Shown piece after piece: positions 9,123-17,106 of a DNA stretch of 64,000 nucleotides. The notes under the pieces are model-generated. The model ran no database searches. It saw only the letters and a program-made list of their open reading frames with translations, and was not told the DNA's origin. A program made the position numbers and the translations under genes. Each line of letters starts with the position of its first letter. Position 1 is the stretch's first letter. This DNA comes from Streptomyces iakyrus (GTDB lineage Bacteria > Actinomycetota > Actinomycetes > Streptomycetales > Streptomycetaceae). The DNA lies in NCBI RefSeq assembly GCF_000717055.1, contig NZ_JNXI01000016.1:124001-188000 (forward strand). The letters run 5' to 3'.

Positions 9123-9769
9123 TTCGCGCTCCCCCGCTGCGAGATCAGTCGCTCGGTCACCCATACGCCCTTGTCGTTCTTGCGCAGGGTGCCGGCGTAT
9201 ACGACATAGCTGTCCTTCGTCACCGGCGTGACATCAGTCTTTCCGGTCTTCAGGAACTTGTTGAACGCCTTGCTCTGGTCCTCGCAGTACACGAGTGCGG
9301 CCGTGCCGTCGTCCTTGATGGTCAGGCTCTCGTTGTAGTAGCGGGTCAGACCAGTCGTGCGCGCTTTGTGGTCGACGAACTCCTGAATGTACTTCTGGCT
9401 TTCGGCAGCGGCCGTGCCCTCCGAGTAGAAGCGGTAACCCTTGTCGAGAGGGTCCTGCTTGGCGATTGCCATGTCCACGGCCCTGATGCGCTGCTCGGCA
9501 TCGTTGAGCACGGCGTCCTTCCGGGCGTCGCCGGTCTTCTTCCATTCGAACTCGTTGGTCACGTCCGACGGCAGGTCGATCTTCGGCCGCCCGGTCGTAG
9601 TCGGCTCGCTCGGTCCGGTTGAGGGCGACGCCTTGTCCCCGGTGTCGGCTCCCGCGACCTTGTCGTTGTCCTTGCCACCGGAGCTGTCGTCGCTCCCGCA
9701 CGCGGACAGCGTCAGGGCCGCAGCGGCGGTCAGCGTGAGCGCTGCGAGGAGGGTGGGGCGGCGGGTCAC
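9110..9769 (-). CDS. lipoprotein A2 (internal start within the fusion frame)
   Basis: A 219-residue lipoprotein, paralogous to A1 at 10798-11457. Its own GTG at 9769 is preceded by GGGAGCCGACC. The signal peptide 'VTRRPTLLAALTLTAAA' leads to the lipobox LSAC with the lipidated Cys at residue 24. A Gly/Asp/Ser/Thr linker follows, then a globular part of about 150 residues with 'ALVYCEDQSKAFN' and 'KNDKGVWV'. Its function is not recognised. The same frame is open upstream through B1, so it may be made free, as the tail of a fusion, or both. Confidence 0.75.
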   Translation of the reverse strand: MTRRPTLLAALTLTAAAALTLSACGSDDSSGGKDNDKVAGADTGDKASPSTGPSEPTTTGRPKIDLPSDVTNEFEWKKTGDARKDAVLNDAEQRIRAVDMAIAKQDPLDKGYRFYSEGTAAAESQKYIQEFVDHKARTTGLTRYYNESLTIKDDGTAALVYCEDQSKAFNKFLKTGKTDVTPVTKDSYVVYAGTLRKNDKGVWVTERLISQRGSAKCRP

Positions 9770-10810
9770 GGTCGGCTCCCGGATCTCCTGGACGACGACA
9801 TCTTGCTCCCCACCGAAAGATCCTTCTGGTAGGGGCTGCTCACCCGCCACACCTGTACCGGTCCAATGGATCTTCCAGGTGACCGTCGCCCTGAGCTGGT
9901 ATGAGCCATCACCCGACGACCGTAGGTACTTCACGCCACAGGACGGTGTCTCATCGGCTTTTCCCTTGGTGTACGGCTCACCGATTCGGCCGTGCTCAAT
10001 CTGACACACGCCTGAGGCGGGGTAGGTCTCCGCGTCCGTGGTGCCAGGTTCGATCTTCACCGATATCGGTTCGGCCGTTGTGGTCGCCTGGATGCCCAGG
10101 AGCGGAACGGAAGCCGTCACGGACACGGGCTTGAACTCCGCCGCATCCAGCCACGCCCAAGTAGGCAGATTCACCTTTGTGTTCGCCTGCGGGGCGAGAT
10201 CCATTTCCGTGGAGGGAACGCGCACTTCGGCGTAGGCGAGCTGGGCGAGGACCTCAGTAGTGATGGCTTGGGGGATGTCGGCCGGCGGGTCGTCGTTCTC
10301 GTCCACCCAGAAGATGGGCTTGTCGCAGTCAAGCGCCCCCGGGTCCCCTTCCCGGCCCGGCGTGACGTAGAAATCCCACCAGTAGCCCTTGCCGGCCTTG
10401 TCCTTGTTGAAGTCTTTGTAGGGGTGCCCGTTGACGTAGCGATCGCGTTGCTTGGCATCCCACTCGTAGCCTGTCGAGCCGGCTTCCCATGTGGGCTCCA
10501 GGTACTTCTGCAGCTGCTCCGGCGTGTACTTCGGAGCGTAGTAACAAGCAGGCGGGGTCCAGGTCGTCGAAGACGTCACAGGGCCTGCCGACTCGCCTGA
10601 GCCGTTGTCAGAACGGTCGAAGACCACGACTCCTGCGGTGGACGACAGGGTGCCGCCGTCTGAGTTGCCGTCGACGTTCTTCTTCGGTGGAGGCACCTGG
10701 GATCCCCCACCAATGACGTTGTCCGCCCGTGCGGGGGCTCCACAGAGCAACATCGAACCGATCGCAGCGGACACGATCAGAGCCCGGGAAGCTGGCCTCA
10801 AGGCTGGCAC
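9110..10810 (-). CDS. secreted protein B1 fused in frame to lipoprotein A2
   Basis: The frame from a GTG at 10810 (site GGGGGAGCGACAG) runs 566 codons without a stop. Residues 1-29 are a Sec signal peptide ending APARA. Residues 30-347 are an uncharacterised secreted domain rich in Tyr, Trp and Pro. Residues 348-566 are lipoprotein A2 with its own signal peptide and lipobox. The join is at about 9780, where 'VVVQEI' meets the untranslated leader of A2, so B1 has lost its native stop. The start overlaps the end of A1 by 13 bp, implying translational coupling. I cannot assign a function to B. Confidence 0.7.
   Translation of the reverse strand: MPALRPASRALIVSAAIGSMLLCGAPARADNVIGGGSQVPPPKKNVDGNSDGGTLSSTAGVVVFDRSDNGSGESAGPVTSSTTWTPPACYYAPKYTPEQLQKYLEPTWEAGSTGYEWDAKQRDRYVNGHPYKDFNKDKAGKGYWWDFYVTPGREGDPGALDCDKPIFWVDENDDPPADIPQAITTEVLAQLAYAEVRVPSTEMDLAPQANTKVNLPTWAWLDAAEFKPVSVTASVPLLGIQATTTAEPISVKIEPGTTDAETYPASGVCQIEHGRIGEPYTKGKADETPSCGVKYLRSSGDGSYQLRATVTWKIHWTGTGVAGEQPLPEGSFGGEQDVVVQEIREPTVTRRPTLLAALTLTAAAALTLSACGSDDSSGGKDNDKVAGADTGDKASPSTGPSEPTTTGRPKIDLPSDVTNEFEWKKTGDARKDAVLNDAEQRIRAVDMAIAKQDPLDKGYRFYSEGTAAAESQKYIQEFVDHKARTTGLTRYYNESLTIKDDGTAALVYCEDQSKAFNKFLKTGKTDVTPVTKDSYVVYAGTLRKNDKGVWVTERLISQRGSAKCRP
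9683..9782 (-). repeat. 100-bp perfect direct repeat, copy 1 (A2 signal peptide region)
   Basis: These 100 bp, covering the ribosome binding site, signal peptide and lipobox of A2, are identical base for base to 11371-11470 in A1. Coding sequence further downstream in the two paralogues has clearly diverged. Confidence 0.92.
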
Positions 10811-11457
10811 CTGTCGCTCCCCCTCTGAGAAAGGATCTTCTCGATGACCCACACACCCTTGTCGTTCTTCTGCAGCAGGGTGTTGTAGAGCACGTAACTG
10901 TTCTTGGACACGGGGGTCTTGTTGATCTTCTTGTTCTTCAGGTACATGTCGTAGGCCTTGCTCTGGTCCTCGCAGTACACAAGCGACCCGCTGCCCTTAC
11001 CCCTGACGCTGACGACGGGGTCGTAGAAGCGGTAGGCGCCCGTGACCCGTGCTTTGGCCTTGACATAGGCCTGGATGAACGTCTGCGTGCCTGCGGCGGC
11101 CTCGCCCTCGTAGTAATAGAGGTAAGGCTTGTCGAGCGCGTTCTGGTTCACGATCGCCAGGTCCACCGCCTTGATGGACTGCTCACTGTCAGCCAGGATC
11201 GCGTCCTTCTCCTTGTCCCCTGTCTTGGGCCAGTCGAAGGTGTAGGAGAGGTCTGAGGGCAGTTCGATGTCCGGCCGGCCGACGGAGTCCGCAGCGCTCG
11301 GAGAAGGGGAGGCGGACGCCTTGTCTCCGGTGTCGGCGCCCGCGATCTTGTCGTTGTCCTTGCCCTTGGGGCTGTCGTCGCTCCCGCACGCGGACAGCGT
11401 CAGGGCCGCAGCGGCGGTCAGCGTGAGCGCTGCGAGGAGGGTGGGGCGGCGGGTCAC
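10798..11457 (-). CDS. lipoprotein A1, uncharacterised
   Basis: A 219-residue predicted lipoprotein. The GTG at 11457 has GGGAGCCGACC before it. The signal peptide and lipobox (LSAC, Cys24) are followed by a Lys/Asp/Ser linker and a compact domain with 'LVYCEDQSKAYD' and 'KNDKGVWVIEKILSQRG'. The domain has one Cys in the centre and one near the C-terminus. It is membrane-anchored outside the cell; no enzymatic motif is visible. A2 downstream is its paralogue. Overlap with the next gene (B1) suggests that A and B form a co-translated pair. Confidence 0.78.
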   Translation of the reverse strand: MTRRPTLLAALTLTAAAALTLSACGSDDSPKGKDNDKIAGADTGDKASASPSPSAADSVGRPDIELPSDLSYTFDWPKTGDKEKDAILADSEQSIKAVDLAIVNQNALDKPYLYYYEGEAAAGTQTFIQAYVKAKARVTGAYRFYDPVVSVRGKGSGSLVYCEDQSKAYDMYLKNKKINKTPVSKNSYVLYNTLLQKNDKGVWVIEKILSQRGSDRCQP

Positions 11458-11470
11458 GGTCGGCTCCCGG
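11371..11470 (-). repeat. 100-bp perfect direct repeat, copy 2 (A1 signal peptide region)
   Basis: Identical to 9683-9782. It spans the leader, start, signal peptide and lipobox of A1. Identity stops abruptly at both ends, fitting a duplication boundary at 11470 and divergence or lack of conversion downstream. Confidence 0.92.
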
Positions 11471-11646
11471 CCGTAACGGTTGCATAACGCGTCAAGGAGC
11501 GGCACCAACGGCGTTGCCGCCAGGGGCGTTTCAGTCAGGAACGAGCAAAGGGCTTGGGTCCGTGGGCCCATGCGAGGGCCTGCCCTCTCCGGATACGTTC
11601 GGCCCGAGAGCCAGTATGGGCAGTGGCGCGGTCGGAGGGGGTCCGG

Positions 11647-12021
11647 ATGGGGCGGCGTTGGCGGGACGGGCGTGGGGAGCTGGTCGTACAAGGGGAGGGC
11701 GGAGGGCCGTCCGTCGCGGTGCCGCTGGAGATCGCCACCTCCTACCGGGCCCGTACGAAGGGGCTGTTGGGGCGGGACTCCGTCGACGGTGCGATCCTGC
11801 TCTCCCCCGCCAACAGCGTGCACACCTTCCGTATGCGCATCCCCATCGATGTCGCCTACCTCGATCGCGGACTTCGCGTCATCGCCGTCCGCACCATGCG
11901 GCCGGGGCGGTTGGGGATGCCTCGGCTGCGGGCCCGGCACGTGCTGGAGGCCGGGGCCGGGGTGATGAATGAGTGGGGGGTTCGGAAAGGGGCCCGGGTG
12001 GAGGTCGTCGTGCCGGCGTAG
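11647..12021 (+). CDS. DUF192 family protein
   Basis: A 124-residue protein of the DUF192/UPF0127 family. It shows the characteristic 'EIATSYRARTKGLLGRD', 'SVHTFRMRIPIDVAYLD' and 'VLEAGAGVMNEWGV' segments. The ATG at 11647 is preceded by GGAGGGGG. The family has no firm biochemical role. It opens the pilus/toxin island on its left side and is transcribed away from the A1 lipoprotein; the 190-bp gap between them must hold two divergent promoters. Confidence 0.88.
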   Translation: MGRRWRDGRGELVVQGEGGGPSVAVPLEIATSYRARTKGLLGRDSVDGAILLSPANSVHTFRMRIPIDVAYLDRGLRVIAVRTMRPGRLGMPRLRARHVLEAGAGVMNEWGVRKGARVEVVVPA

Positions 12022-12057
12022 GGAGCGCAGGACTTCGTTCCGGGGGCCGCCACGCTT

Positions 12058-12519
12058 CTACGGCAGGTCGCTCACCCGCACCTGCGGAAGTGCGGACACC
12101 GCTGAGCCGACCGCGTCGATCGTGTGCACGGGCGGTTCCTCGTCCGTCGAGTACAGCCGGGCGCGCACGGACCGCCCTGCCGAGGTCGCCAGCCAGTAGG
12201 CGGAGGGCGGGAGGTCTCTTTCGGCCGGGTAGAAGACGGGAACGCCCAGCGTCTCGGCCAGCCGGCGCGCGAGTTCCGGCTCCGTGGGCGTCTCGTCGAC
12301 CAGGGCGTCCTCCACGTGGATGTCCAGGGACATCGACAGATCGCCGCGCAGCATGATGGAGCCGCACAGGACGGGCGCGGCCCAGTTCCGACCACTCTGG
12401 TCGCTGTCCCGGTCGGCCACGTCCACGTCGACGCCCTCGGTCCGCACCGCCTCCGTCAGGGTTTCGGTCAGCGATGCGGGCGGAACCGGCGGCCCGACCA
12501 GCAACAGGTCATAGTCCAC
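12058..12519 (-). CDS. hypothetical protein, candidate second immunity protein
   Basis: A 153-residue acidic protein, GTG start, overlapping the preceding gene by 11 bp. It begins 'MDYDLLLVGPPVPPASLTE' and contains a repeated Asp/Glu pattern in the middle, with no signal peptide or membrane helix. I do not recognise the family. Its position as the last gene behind a polymorphic toxin, with tight coupling to the gene before it, makes an immunity or accessory role plausible. That is inference from context only. Confidence 0.7.
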   Translation of the reverse strand: MDYDLLLVGPPVPPASLTETLTEAVRTEGVDVDVADRDSDQSGRNWAAPVLCGSIMLRGDLSMSLDIHVEDALVDETPTEPELARRLAETLGVPVFYPAERDLPPSAYWLATSAGRSVRARLYSTDEEPPVHTIDAVGSAVSALPQVRVSDLP

Positions 12520-13234
12520 TGGTTCCTTCGCTTCCCAGGTCGAAGAGCGTGTTCTGTGCCGCTTCCGCGTTCTCCCAATTGGCCGGCCCGCCCGGCTTCA
12601 CCGACAGGCGCTCCAATGCCGCCCTGGCCTCCGGGCTCCCCATAGCGCCCAGCAATTCGACGGCCGGGTCTGCACCGATGTCCTCGATCACGCAACGCTC
12701 GGCCAGGTCCACCGCCCAGGGGGCGAAGCGCCCCGGATCAGGGTCGAGGGCCAGCCAGCGGAACACCGAGTCGGCGATGTCGTCCCGCAGCAGCGGGATC
12801 ATGGCCAGCATCGCCGCTTCGACGTGCCGCACGACATGCCGGTGCAGCGGGTACGAATGCGGTCGGTCCCGCCACGCACGGACCAGCTCGTCCACGCCCG
12901 ACCAGGTCACCTGGCTCGGACGCGGCATGCTCTCCCCGACGGCCTGATGGAATTCCTCCCACACGTGCCACAGCAGGCCGGGCGAGGGCGGCTGAGGCAT
13001 CTGTGGGGCCAGGGCCTGATCCTCCAGGAGCACGGTCAGTACGTGCCGGGCTTCGGCCAACCGTTCGTCGGTCCGCGGCAGCTCCGCGACCCGCCTCCAG
13101 TCGCTCTCGTCCCAGGGCTGGGGCAGGGACCGCAGGGCGTGGGGCAGGACGTAGTCACCCTCCGGGTCGCTCCAACGCGCTACCTGCGGATCCCACATCT
13201 CCTCGGGATTCGGCTCCGTGCCTGACTCACTCAT
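12509..13234 (-). CDS. hypothetical protein, candidate immunity protein for the pilin-headed toxin
   Basis: A 241-residue, acidic, soluble and Trp-rich protein. The C-terminal third ('AVELLGAMGSPEARAALERLS') looks like a HEAT-type helical repeat, a fold used by several immunity proteins. The start ATG lies 37 bp downstream of the toxin stop and the gene overlaps the following one. No catalytic motif is seen. A cytoplasmic inhibitor of the toxin C-terminus is the most economical reading, but it is unproven. Confidence 0.7.
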   Translation of the reverse strand: MSESGTEPNPEEMWDPQVARWSDPEGDYVLPHALRSLPQPWDESDWRRVAELPRTDERLAEARHVLTVLLEDQALAPQMPQPPSPGLLWHVWEEFHQAVGESMPRPSQVTWSGVDELVRAWRDRPHSYPLHRHVVRHVEAAMLAMIPLLRDDIADSVFRWLALDPDPGRFAPWAVDLAERCVIEDIGADPAVELLGAMGSPEARAALERLSVKPGGPANWENAEAAQNTLFDLGSEGTSGL

Positions 13235-13271
13235 CCCCGCGTCCCACCAGCGTCTCGTCTCCGTCGTCTGC

Positions 13272-15734
13272 TCAGTCGATGCCCAGATAGCCCTTGGCGC
13301 TCTCCGGGTCCTTCATCCTGGACCAGTCCATCGTGCCGCTCGCGGTCCGTTCGTCGATGGCACGCTGCATCCTGCCGAGCTGGTCGGCGGACAGGCCTTG
13401 GCCCGCCACGGTCACGTCCACGTCGTTCTTCGCCATCTCACCGGCCGCCGTCCGGGTGTCCTTGGCCGGCTTGCCGTTCCTGGCGGGCTTGAACTCGCTG
13501 AAGATCGACGTCCAGCGGTCCGTCGTCTCGACCTCCACGGTGGCCTTCCGGCCGGGCTCCTTGCCCGCCCACTTCTTCAGCCGCTCGACCTGGTTGGCGA
13601 AGTCCGCCTTGCGCATGGCGGAGCCTGCGTTCTTGACCTCCTTGACGTGGACGGTGCCGCTCTTGTCCTTGTAGACCACGTCGGCGTCGGGAATCTCGTC
13701 GAGATTCACCTTCTCCCCGTTGCCCAGGTCGGCCTCCTTCCGGTTCATCTTGCCGCCGACACCGGCGTCCACCCGGGTGCCGGGGGCCGCGTCGTCGGCG
13801 GCGCGCCGTACAGCGTTCACCTCGGCACGGGCTTCCGCCAGCTTGTTGGCGTCCGGAGCGTTGACGACCTTGCCCTCCAGTGCCGCGGCGGCGTCGCCGT
13901 TGACGTTCTCGCGGCGCGCCAGGTCGGCGATCTCGTCGAGGGCGGCGGCCGCGTCCTCCTTGCCTATCTCGCCCTTGCCCGGCTCAGGGTGGTCCTTGGC
14001 CCGGTCGACGAGCCCGTCGATCTGGTCGTCGGGGACGGAGGAACCCCGCTCCCGCAGGGCGGCCTTCGCGGCCTCGGCGCGGGCCTCGAGCGTCTGCTGC
14101 TCCGCCGCGTCCGCCTGCTTCCGGGCCTCCTCGGCCTCCTGCTTGGCCTCCTCGTCGCAGCCGTCCTGAGCGAGGATGACGTACTTCGTGCCCTCGGCGC
14201 GTATGACGTGGGCACCCGAGGGTCCGGCGGCCAGGACCGTGGTCCCCGTGCCGGAGGAGCCGGTGAGGGGCGCCGGTTCATACGGGACGTCGCCGTACGG
14301 CGTCCTGCGGGCAGGGGAGGCGATGGTGCAGCCGGATTCGCGGGCCTTCTTCTCGGCCTCGTCCGCCGCCTCGTCGGCCTCCTTCGCGGCCTTCTCGGTG
14401 CCCTGGACGTCGCCTGCCTTGGCTGCCTTCCTGGCATCCTCCGCCGCGTCGGCCGCCTTCTCGCTGAGCTTGCCCAGCTTCCCGAGTTTGCCCAGCTTGC
14501 CGAGTTTTCCTACGACCTTCGCCTCGCCGTAGCCGGGGATGAAGAGGGAGCCGACGTTCCAGACGACCGTGGTGACGGCGCGCGTTTCGTTGCCCTTGTC
14601 CCACTGGTCGCGGACCTCGTCCCCGATGAACATGTCGTCGAGGATCTTGCCGCCCGAGTTCACGGTCGCGCCGCCCCAGTCGGTGAGCGCGTCGAGGTAG
14701 TCGCCCTTCCCCCACTTGTCGCCGGCGTCCTTGGCGTCCTGGGACCACTGGTCGGCTGTGACGCCGCCGTAGTCCTTCAGGCCGTCGAGGGTGTCGAGCG
14801 GGTTGGTGACCGTGTCCCAGATGCCCTTGAGGTCGCCGCCGACGCCGTCGACGACGAGGCCCTCGCCGACCTGCTTCAGCTGATCACCCGTGCAGCCGAA
14901 GAAGGCGCCGACGCCGCCGAAGCAGCCGTCGTCGTCCTTCTTCTCCTTCTCGTCGGCGTTCTCGTCACCGTCCGCCTGCGCGTCGGTCTTCTCGCCTTGG
15001 GTGTCCTCGGCATCGGCGGGGTCCCGCCGGGGAGGAGCGGGCTGGTCGGCGGGGCCGGCTGCGGTCGCGGTGTCCCCGGCTGCGGGGGCCGCGCATGCCG
15101 TGCCCGTGACCTTGCAGACGGCCGCCTGGAGACCGCCGTAGATCTGGGGGCCCAGGCCGCTGACGACGAGGGCCGCGATGACGGCGGCGACGACCGCGAT
15201 GAGACCGGCGTACTCCACCGCCGTCTGCCCCTCGTCCCGGCGCCAGCGGATCATCCGGGGCAGGGAGAAGGGACGGCGTTCGGCGCGCTCCGTGTCGGGG
15301 AGGCGGTACCAGGCGCGGCTATCCTCGCGGGTGAGGAAGTAGAGGACCAACGCCGGGAGGAAGAGCTGGGTGTAGCCGCGGGGGGATCCGTCGGTGATGT
15401 TCGCGAACGCGCCGAGGATCAGCCACGTCTGTACGGCGATCAGGCCGGCCCGGGTGCGGGTCCCGCCCTGCCAGGTGCGGCGGGCGAGCCACCAGCCGAG
15501 GGCACCTGGGGCTGCCGCGTAGGCTGTCAGGGCGAGGAGTCGACCGTCGACGGCGTCGTACGAGGCCGCGGTGAGCAGCAGGCCGAGACCGCCGAGCACC
15601 GTGATCGCGAAGAGGGTGTGGACGAGGACCAGGGCCGTCGCGAGTGAGGCCGGTACCGGTCGGCGGCCGCCGTGGCCCGGTGGGTGCCACGCCGCTGCGG
15701 CCCCCGAGTTCGGTGGTTGCCCGGTCCAGGCCAT
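13272..15734 (-). CDS. polymorphic toxin with Flp-pilin-like head and PD-(D/E)XK-like C-terminus
   Basis: An 820-residue multidomain protein with RBS GAGGGAGG. Residues 29-136 contain about four membrane helices. Residues 165-200 are a Flp prepilin-type segment ('DEGQTAVEYAGLIAVVAA'): a processing Gly169, Glu at +5 and one hydrophobic helix. An acidic linker (about 215-270) leads to a 'CFGGVGAFFGCTGDQLKQ' pretoxin-like region. Next are a KLGK repeat (408-423) and a long Ala/Glu/Lys coiled coil (425-560). Near the C-terminus, D684 followed by 'TVHVKEVKNAG' (E699, K701) fits a PD-(D/E)XK nuclease core. Two small genes follow. It could be a contact-delivered DNase; delivery by the Tad machine is inference. 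Confidence 0.82.
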   Translation of the reverse strand: MAWTGQPPNSGAAAAWHPPGHGGRRPVPASLATALVLVHTLFAITVLGGLGLLLTAASYDAVDGRLLALTAYAAAPGALGWWLARRTWQGGTRTRAGLIAVQTWLILGAFANITDGSPRGYTQLFLPALVLYFLTREDSRAWYRLPDTERAERRPFSLPRMIRWRRDEGQTAVEYAGLIAVVAAVIAALVVSGLGPQIYGGLQAAVCKVTGTACAAPAAGDTATAAGPADQPAPPRRDPADAEDTQGEKTDAQADGDENADEKEKKDDDGCFGGVGAFFGCTGDQLKQVGEGLVVDGVGGDLKGIWDTVTNPLDTLDGLKDYGGVTADQWSQDAKDAGDKWGKGDYLDALTDWGGATVNSGGKILDDMFIGDEVRDQWDKGNETRAVTTVVWNVGSLFIPGYGEAKVVGKLGKLGKLGKLGKLSEKAADAAEDARKAAKAGDVQGTEKAAKEADEAADEAEKKARESGCTIASPARRTPYGDVPYEPAPLTGSSGTGTTVLAAGPSGAHVIRAEGTKYVILAQDGCDEEAKQEAEEARKQADAAEQQTLEARAEAAKAALRERGSSVPDDQIDGLVDRAKDHPEPGKGEIGKEDAAAALDEIADLARRENVNGDAAAALEGKVVNAPDANKLAEARAEVNAVRRAADDAAPGTRVDAGVGGKMNRKEADLGNGEKVNLDEIPDADVVYKDKSGTVHVKEVKNAGSAMRKADFANQVERLKKWAGKEPGRKATVEVETTDRWTSIFSEFKPARNGKPAKDTRTAAGEMAKNDVDVTVAGQGLSADQLGRMQRAIDERTASGTMDWSRMKDPESAKGYLGID

Positions 15735-15770
15735 GTCCCCGCCCCCTCCCTCGGTCTACGACACCGCCTG

Positions 15771-15827
15771 AGCGTAGGGAGGGACGGGCGGGGCGGGATG
15801 GGTCCCTGGCCCCAAAACAGGGCCCAA
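15771..15827 (-). promoter_or_regulatory. GGGCCC-box promoter of the toxin operon
   Basis: On the minus strand a TTGGGCCC box (15820-15827) and a degenerate GGGACC box (15801-15806) precede TACGCT (15771-15776). The gap from the nearer box to the hexamer is 24 bp, the same as at the flp and 28153 promoters. Confidence 0.6.
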
Positions 15828-15828
15828 G

Positions 15829-16479
15829 TCAGCTCTCCGTACGCGGGAAGGAGACCTCGACCCGGCGGTTCTTCTTGCGGCCGGTTTCCGTGGAGTTGTC
15901 GGCGATGGGGTACTGCTCGCCGTAGCCGCGGACCTCGTAGGTGACGTTGGAGTCGGTCAGTTCCTGGTCGAGGACGTTCTGTACGGCGTCGGCGCGTTTG
16001 CGGGACAGGACGTCGCCGTGGGCGGACGAACCGAGGTTGTCGGTGAAGCCGAAGACACGGATCTTCGTCGCGTTCTGCGTCTTGATCTCCTCGGCGATCG
16101 CGGAGATACGGGCCTTCGCCTCGGCGCCGAGTTTCGCGCTGTCCTTGCCGAAGAGGACCTCGGCCTGGAGGGCGAACTTGACGTCCGCGTTGGTGTCTTC
16201 CCGGCGCTCGTCGCCGCTCTGGTCTTCGACGACCTGCTTGATGTCGAGGACTTTGGGTTCGGCGAGGGTGCCGCCCTCGGGCAGCTTGAGGTCGGGGTCG
16301 TTGGCGTCGACCTCGACGGGGGCGGAGGCGGAGGCCTCGGTGCCGGGCGGGACGCCGGGGGTTTCGTCGGCGTGGGCCGATACCGCCCCGTAGATGTTGG
16401 TGGCGACCATGAGGCCGGCGGCGGTGAGGACGAGGGCGAGGCGTGGAGTCGCCGTTCGGGTTCGGGTATGGGTCGTCAT
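15829..16479 (-). CDS. secreted OmpA-family peptidoglycan-binding protein
   Basis: A 216-residue exported protein. The signal peptide 'TPRLALVLTAAGLMVATN' is followed by a linker and a C-terminal OmpA-like domain (about 105-216). That domain contains 'FGFTDNLGSSAHGDVLSRKRADAVQ' and a final 'GRKKNRRVEV', the peptidoglycan-contact signatures. ATG 16479 is preferred; a GTG at 16491 would overlap the previous gene. In a Gram-positive cell it would bind wall peptidoglycan outside the membrane. As the last gene after Flp and TadG-like genes it may anchor the pilus machinery; Gram-negative TadG proteins often carry this domain fused. Confidence 0.88.
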   Translation of the reverse strand: MTTHTRTRTATPRLALVLTAAGLMVATNIYGAVSAHADETPGVPPGTEASASAPVEVDANDPDLKLPEGGTLAEPKVLDIKQVVEDQSGDERREDTNADVKFALQAEVLFGKDSAKLGAEAKARISAIAEEIKTQNATKIRVFGFTDNLGSSAHGDVLSRKRADAVQNVLDQELTDSNVTYEVRGYGEQYPIADNSTETGRKKNRRVEVSFPRTES

Positions 16480-16487
16480 GTCCGGCC

Positions 16488-17072
16488 TCACCCGGAGACC
16501 TTGATGGTGCCGCTGGAGAACGTCGGGACCTGGAGTGTGACGTCGGTGGCGCTCGCGGGCGGGGAGGGGAACTGGATGAAGACAGGGATGGTCTGTCCGG
16601 ATTCGATCGTGGTGAGACCCGTGGTGGTCAGCGGTCGTCCGTCGGTGTCGCGCAGCACGTAGTAGCGCTTCTTCCCCTTCGAGTCCACAAGCGTCGCGCC
16701 GCCGAGCGACGTGCCATGCTTCAGGATCTCGGTCTCGTCACCACGCAGTTCGGCAGGGATGGTCAGTGAACCGGAACCGTCGTTCTTAAACTGGCCGTTC
16801 ACGGTGACAAATCCACCCGCGTCACGCTGCGCTGACGTGATCTGGAGGAGCAAACCGTCCTTCCCCTTGAGTTCCGCCAGCGGGGCCTCCGGCTTCCCCT
16901 CCTGAGCACTCGGCGCAGAGCCACGGTCCTTGGAAGCGGAGGCTGAGGTGTCAGGCTTCTTGTCGTCGCCGCCACCTCCACCGCCACAGCCGGCCATACC
17001 CAGGGCCAGCCCGGCCGCCAGGGTCAGCGTGACCGTCCTCCTGCGGGCCCTCTCAGTGATCCGCATGCTCAT
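16488..17072 (-). CDS. lipoprotein of the pilus operon
   Basis: A 194-residue predicted lipoprotein. The signal peptide 'RRTVTLTLAAGLALGMAGC' carries the lipobox MAGC. It is followed by poly-Gly and a Lys/Ser linker. The C-terminal ~130 residues are beta-rich with no catalytic motif ('GFVTVNGQFKNDGSGSLTIP'), resembling a DUF4352-like Ig fold. ATG at 17066 has better spacing from GGAG than the ATG at 17072, so the true N-terminus may be two residues shorter. It lies between the TadG-like and OmpA genes in one operon. Confidence 0.8.
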   Translation of the reverse strand: MSMRITERARRRTVTLTLAAGLALGMAGCGGGGGGDDKKPDTSASASKDRGSAPSAQEGKPEAPLAELKGKDGLLLQITSAQRDAGGFVTVNGQFKNDGSGSLTIPAELRGDETEILKHGTSLGGATLVDSKGKKRYYVLRDTDGRPLTTTGLTTIESGQTIPVFIQFPSPPASATDVTLQVPTFSSGTIKVSG

Positions 17073-17106
17073 CTCTCCGCTTCCTTCATCACTCGTCGTT
17101 CGCTTC

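Noticed and set aside
11971..12367. Overlapping plus and minus open frames around 11879-12367
   Set aside because: They are shadows of the DUF192 gene and the 12058-12519 gene, which show better codon use and coupling.
13272..15734. Reading the 820-residue protein as an ordinary TadE/Flp protein
   Set aside because: True pilins are under about 150 residues; the large C-terminal extension and following small genes fit a toxin better.
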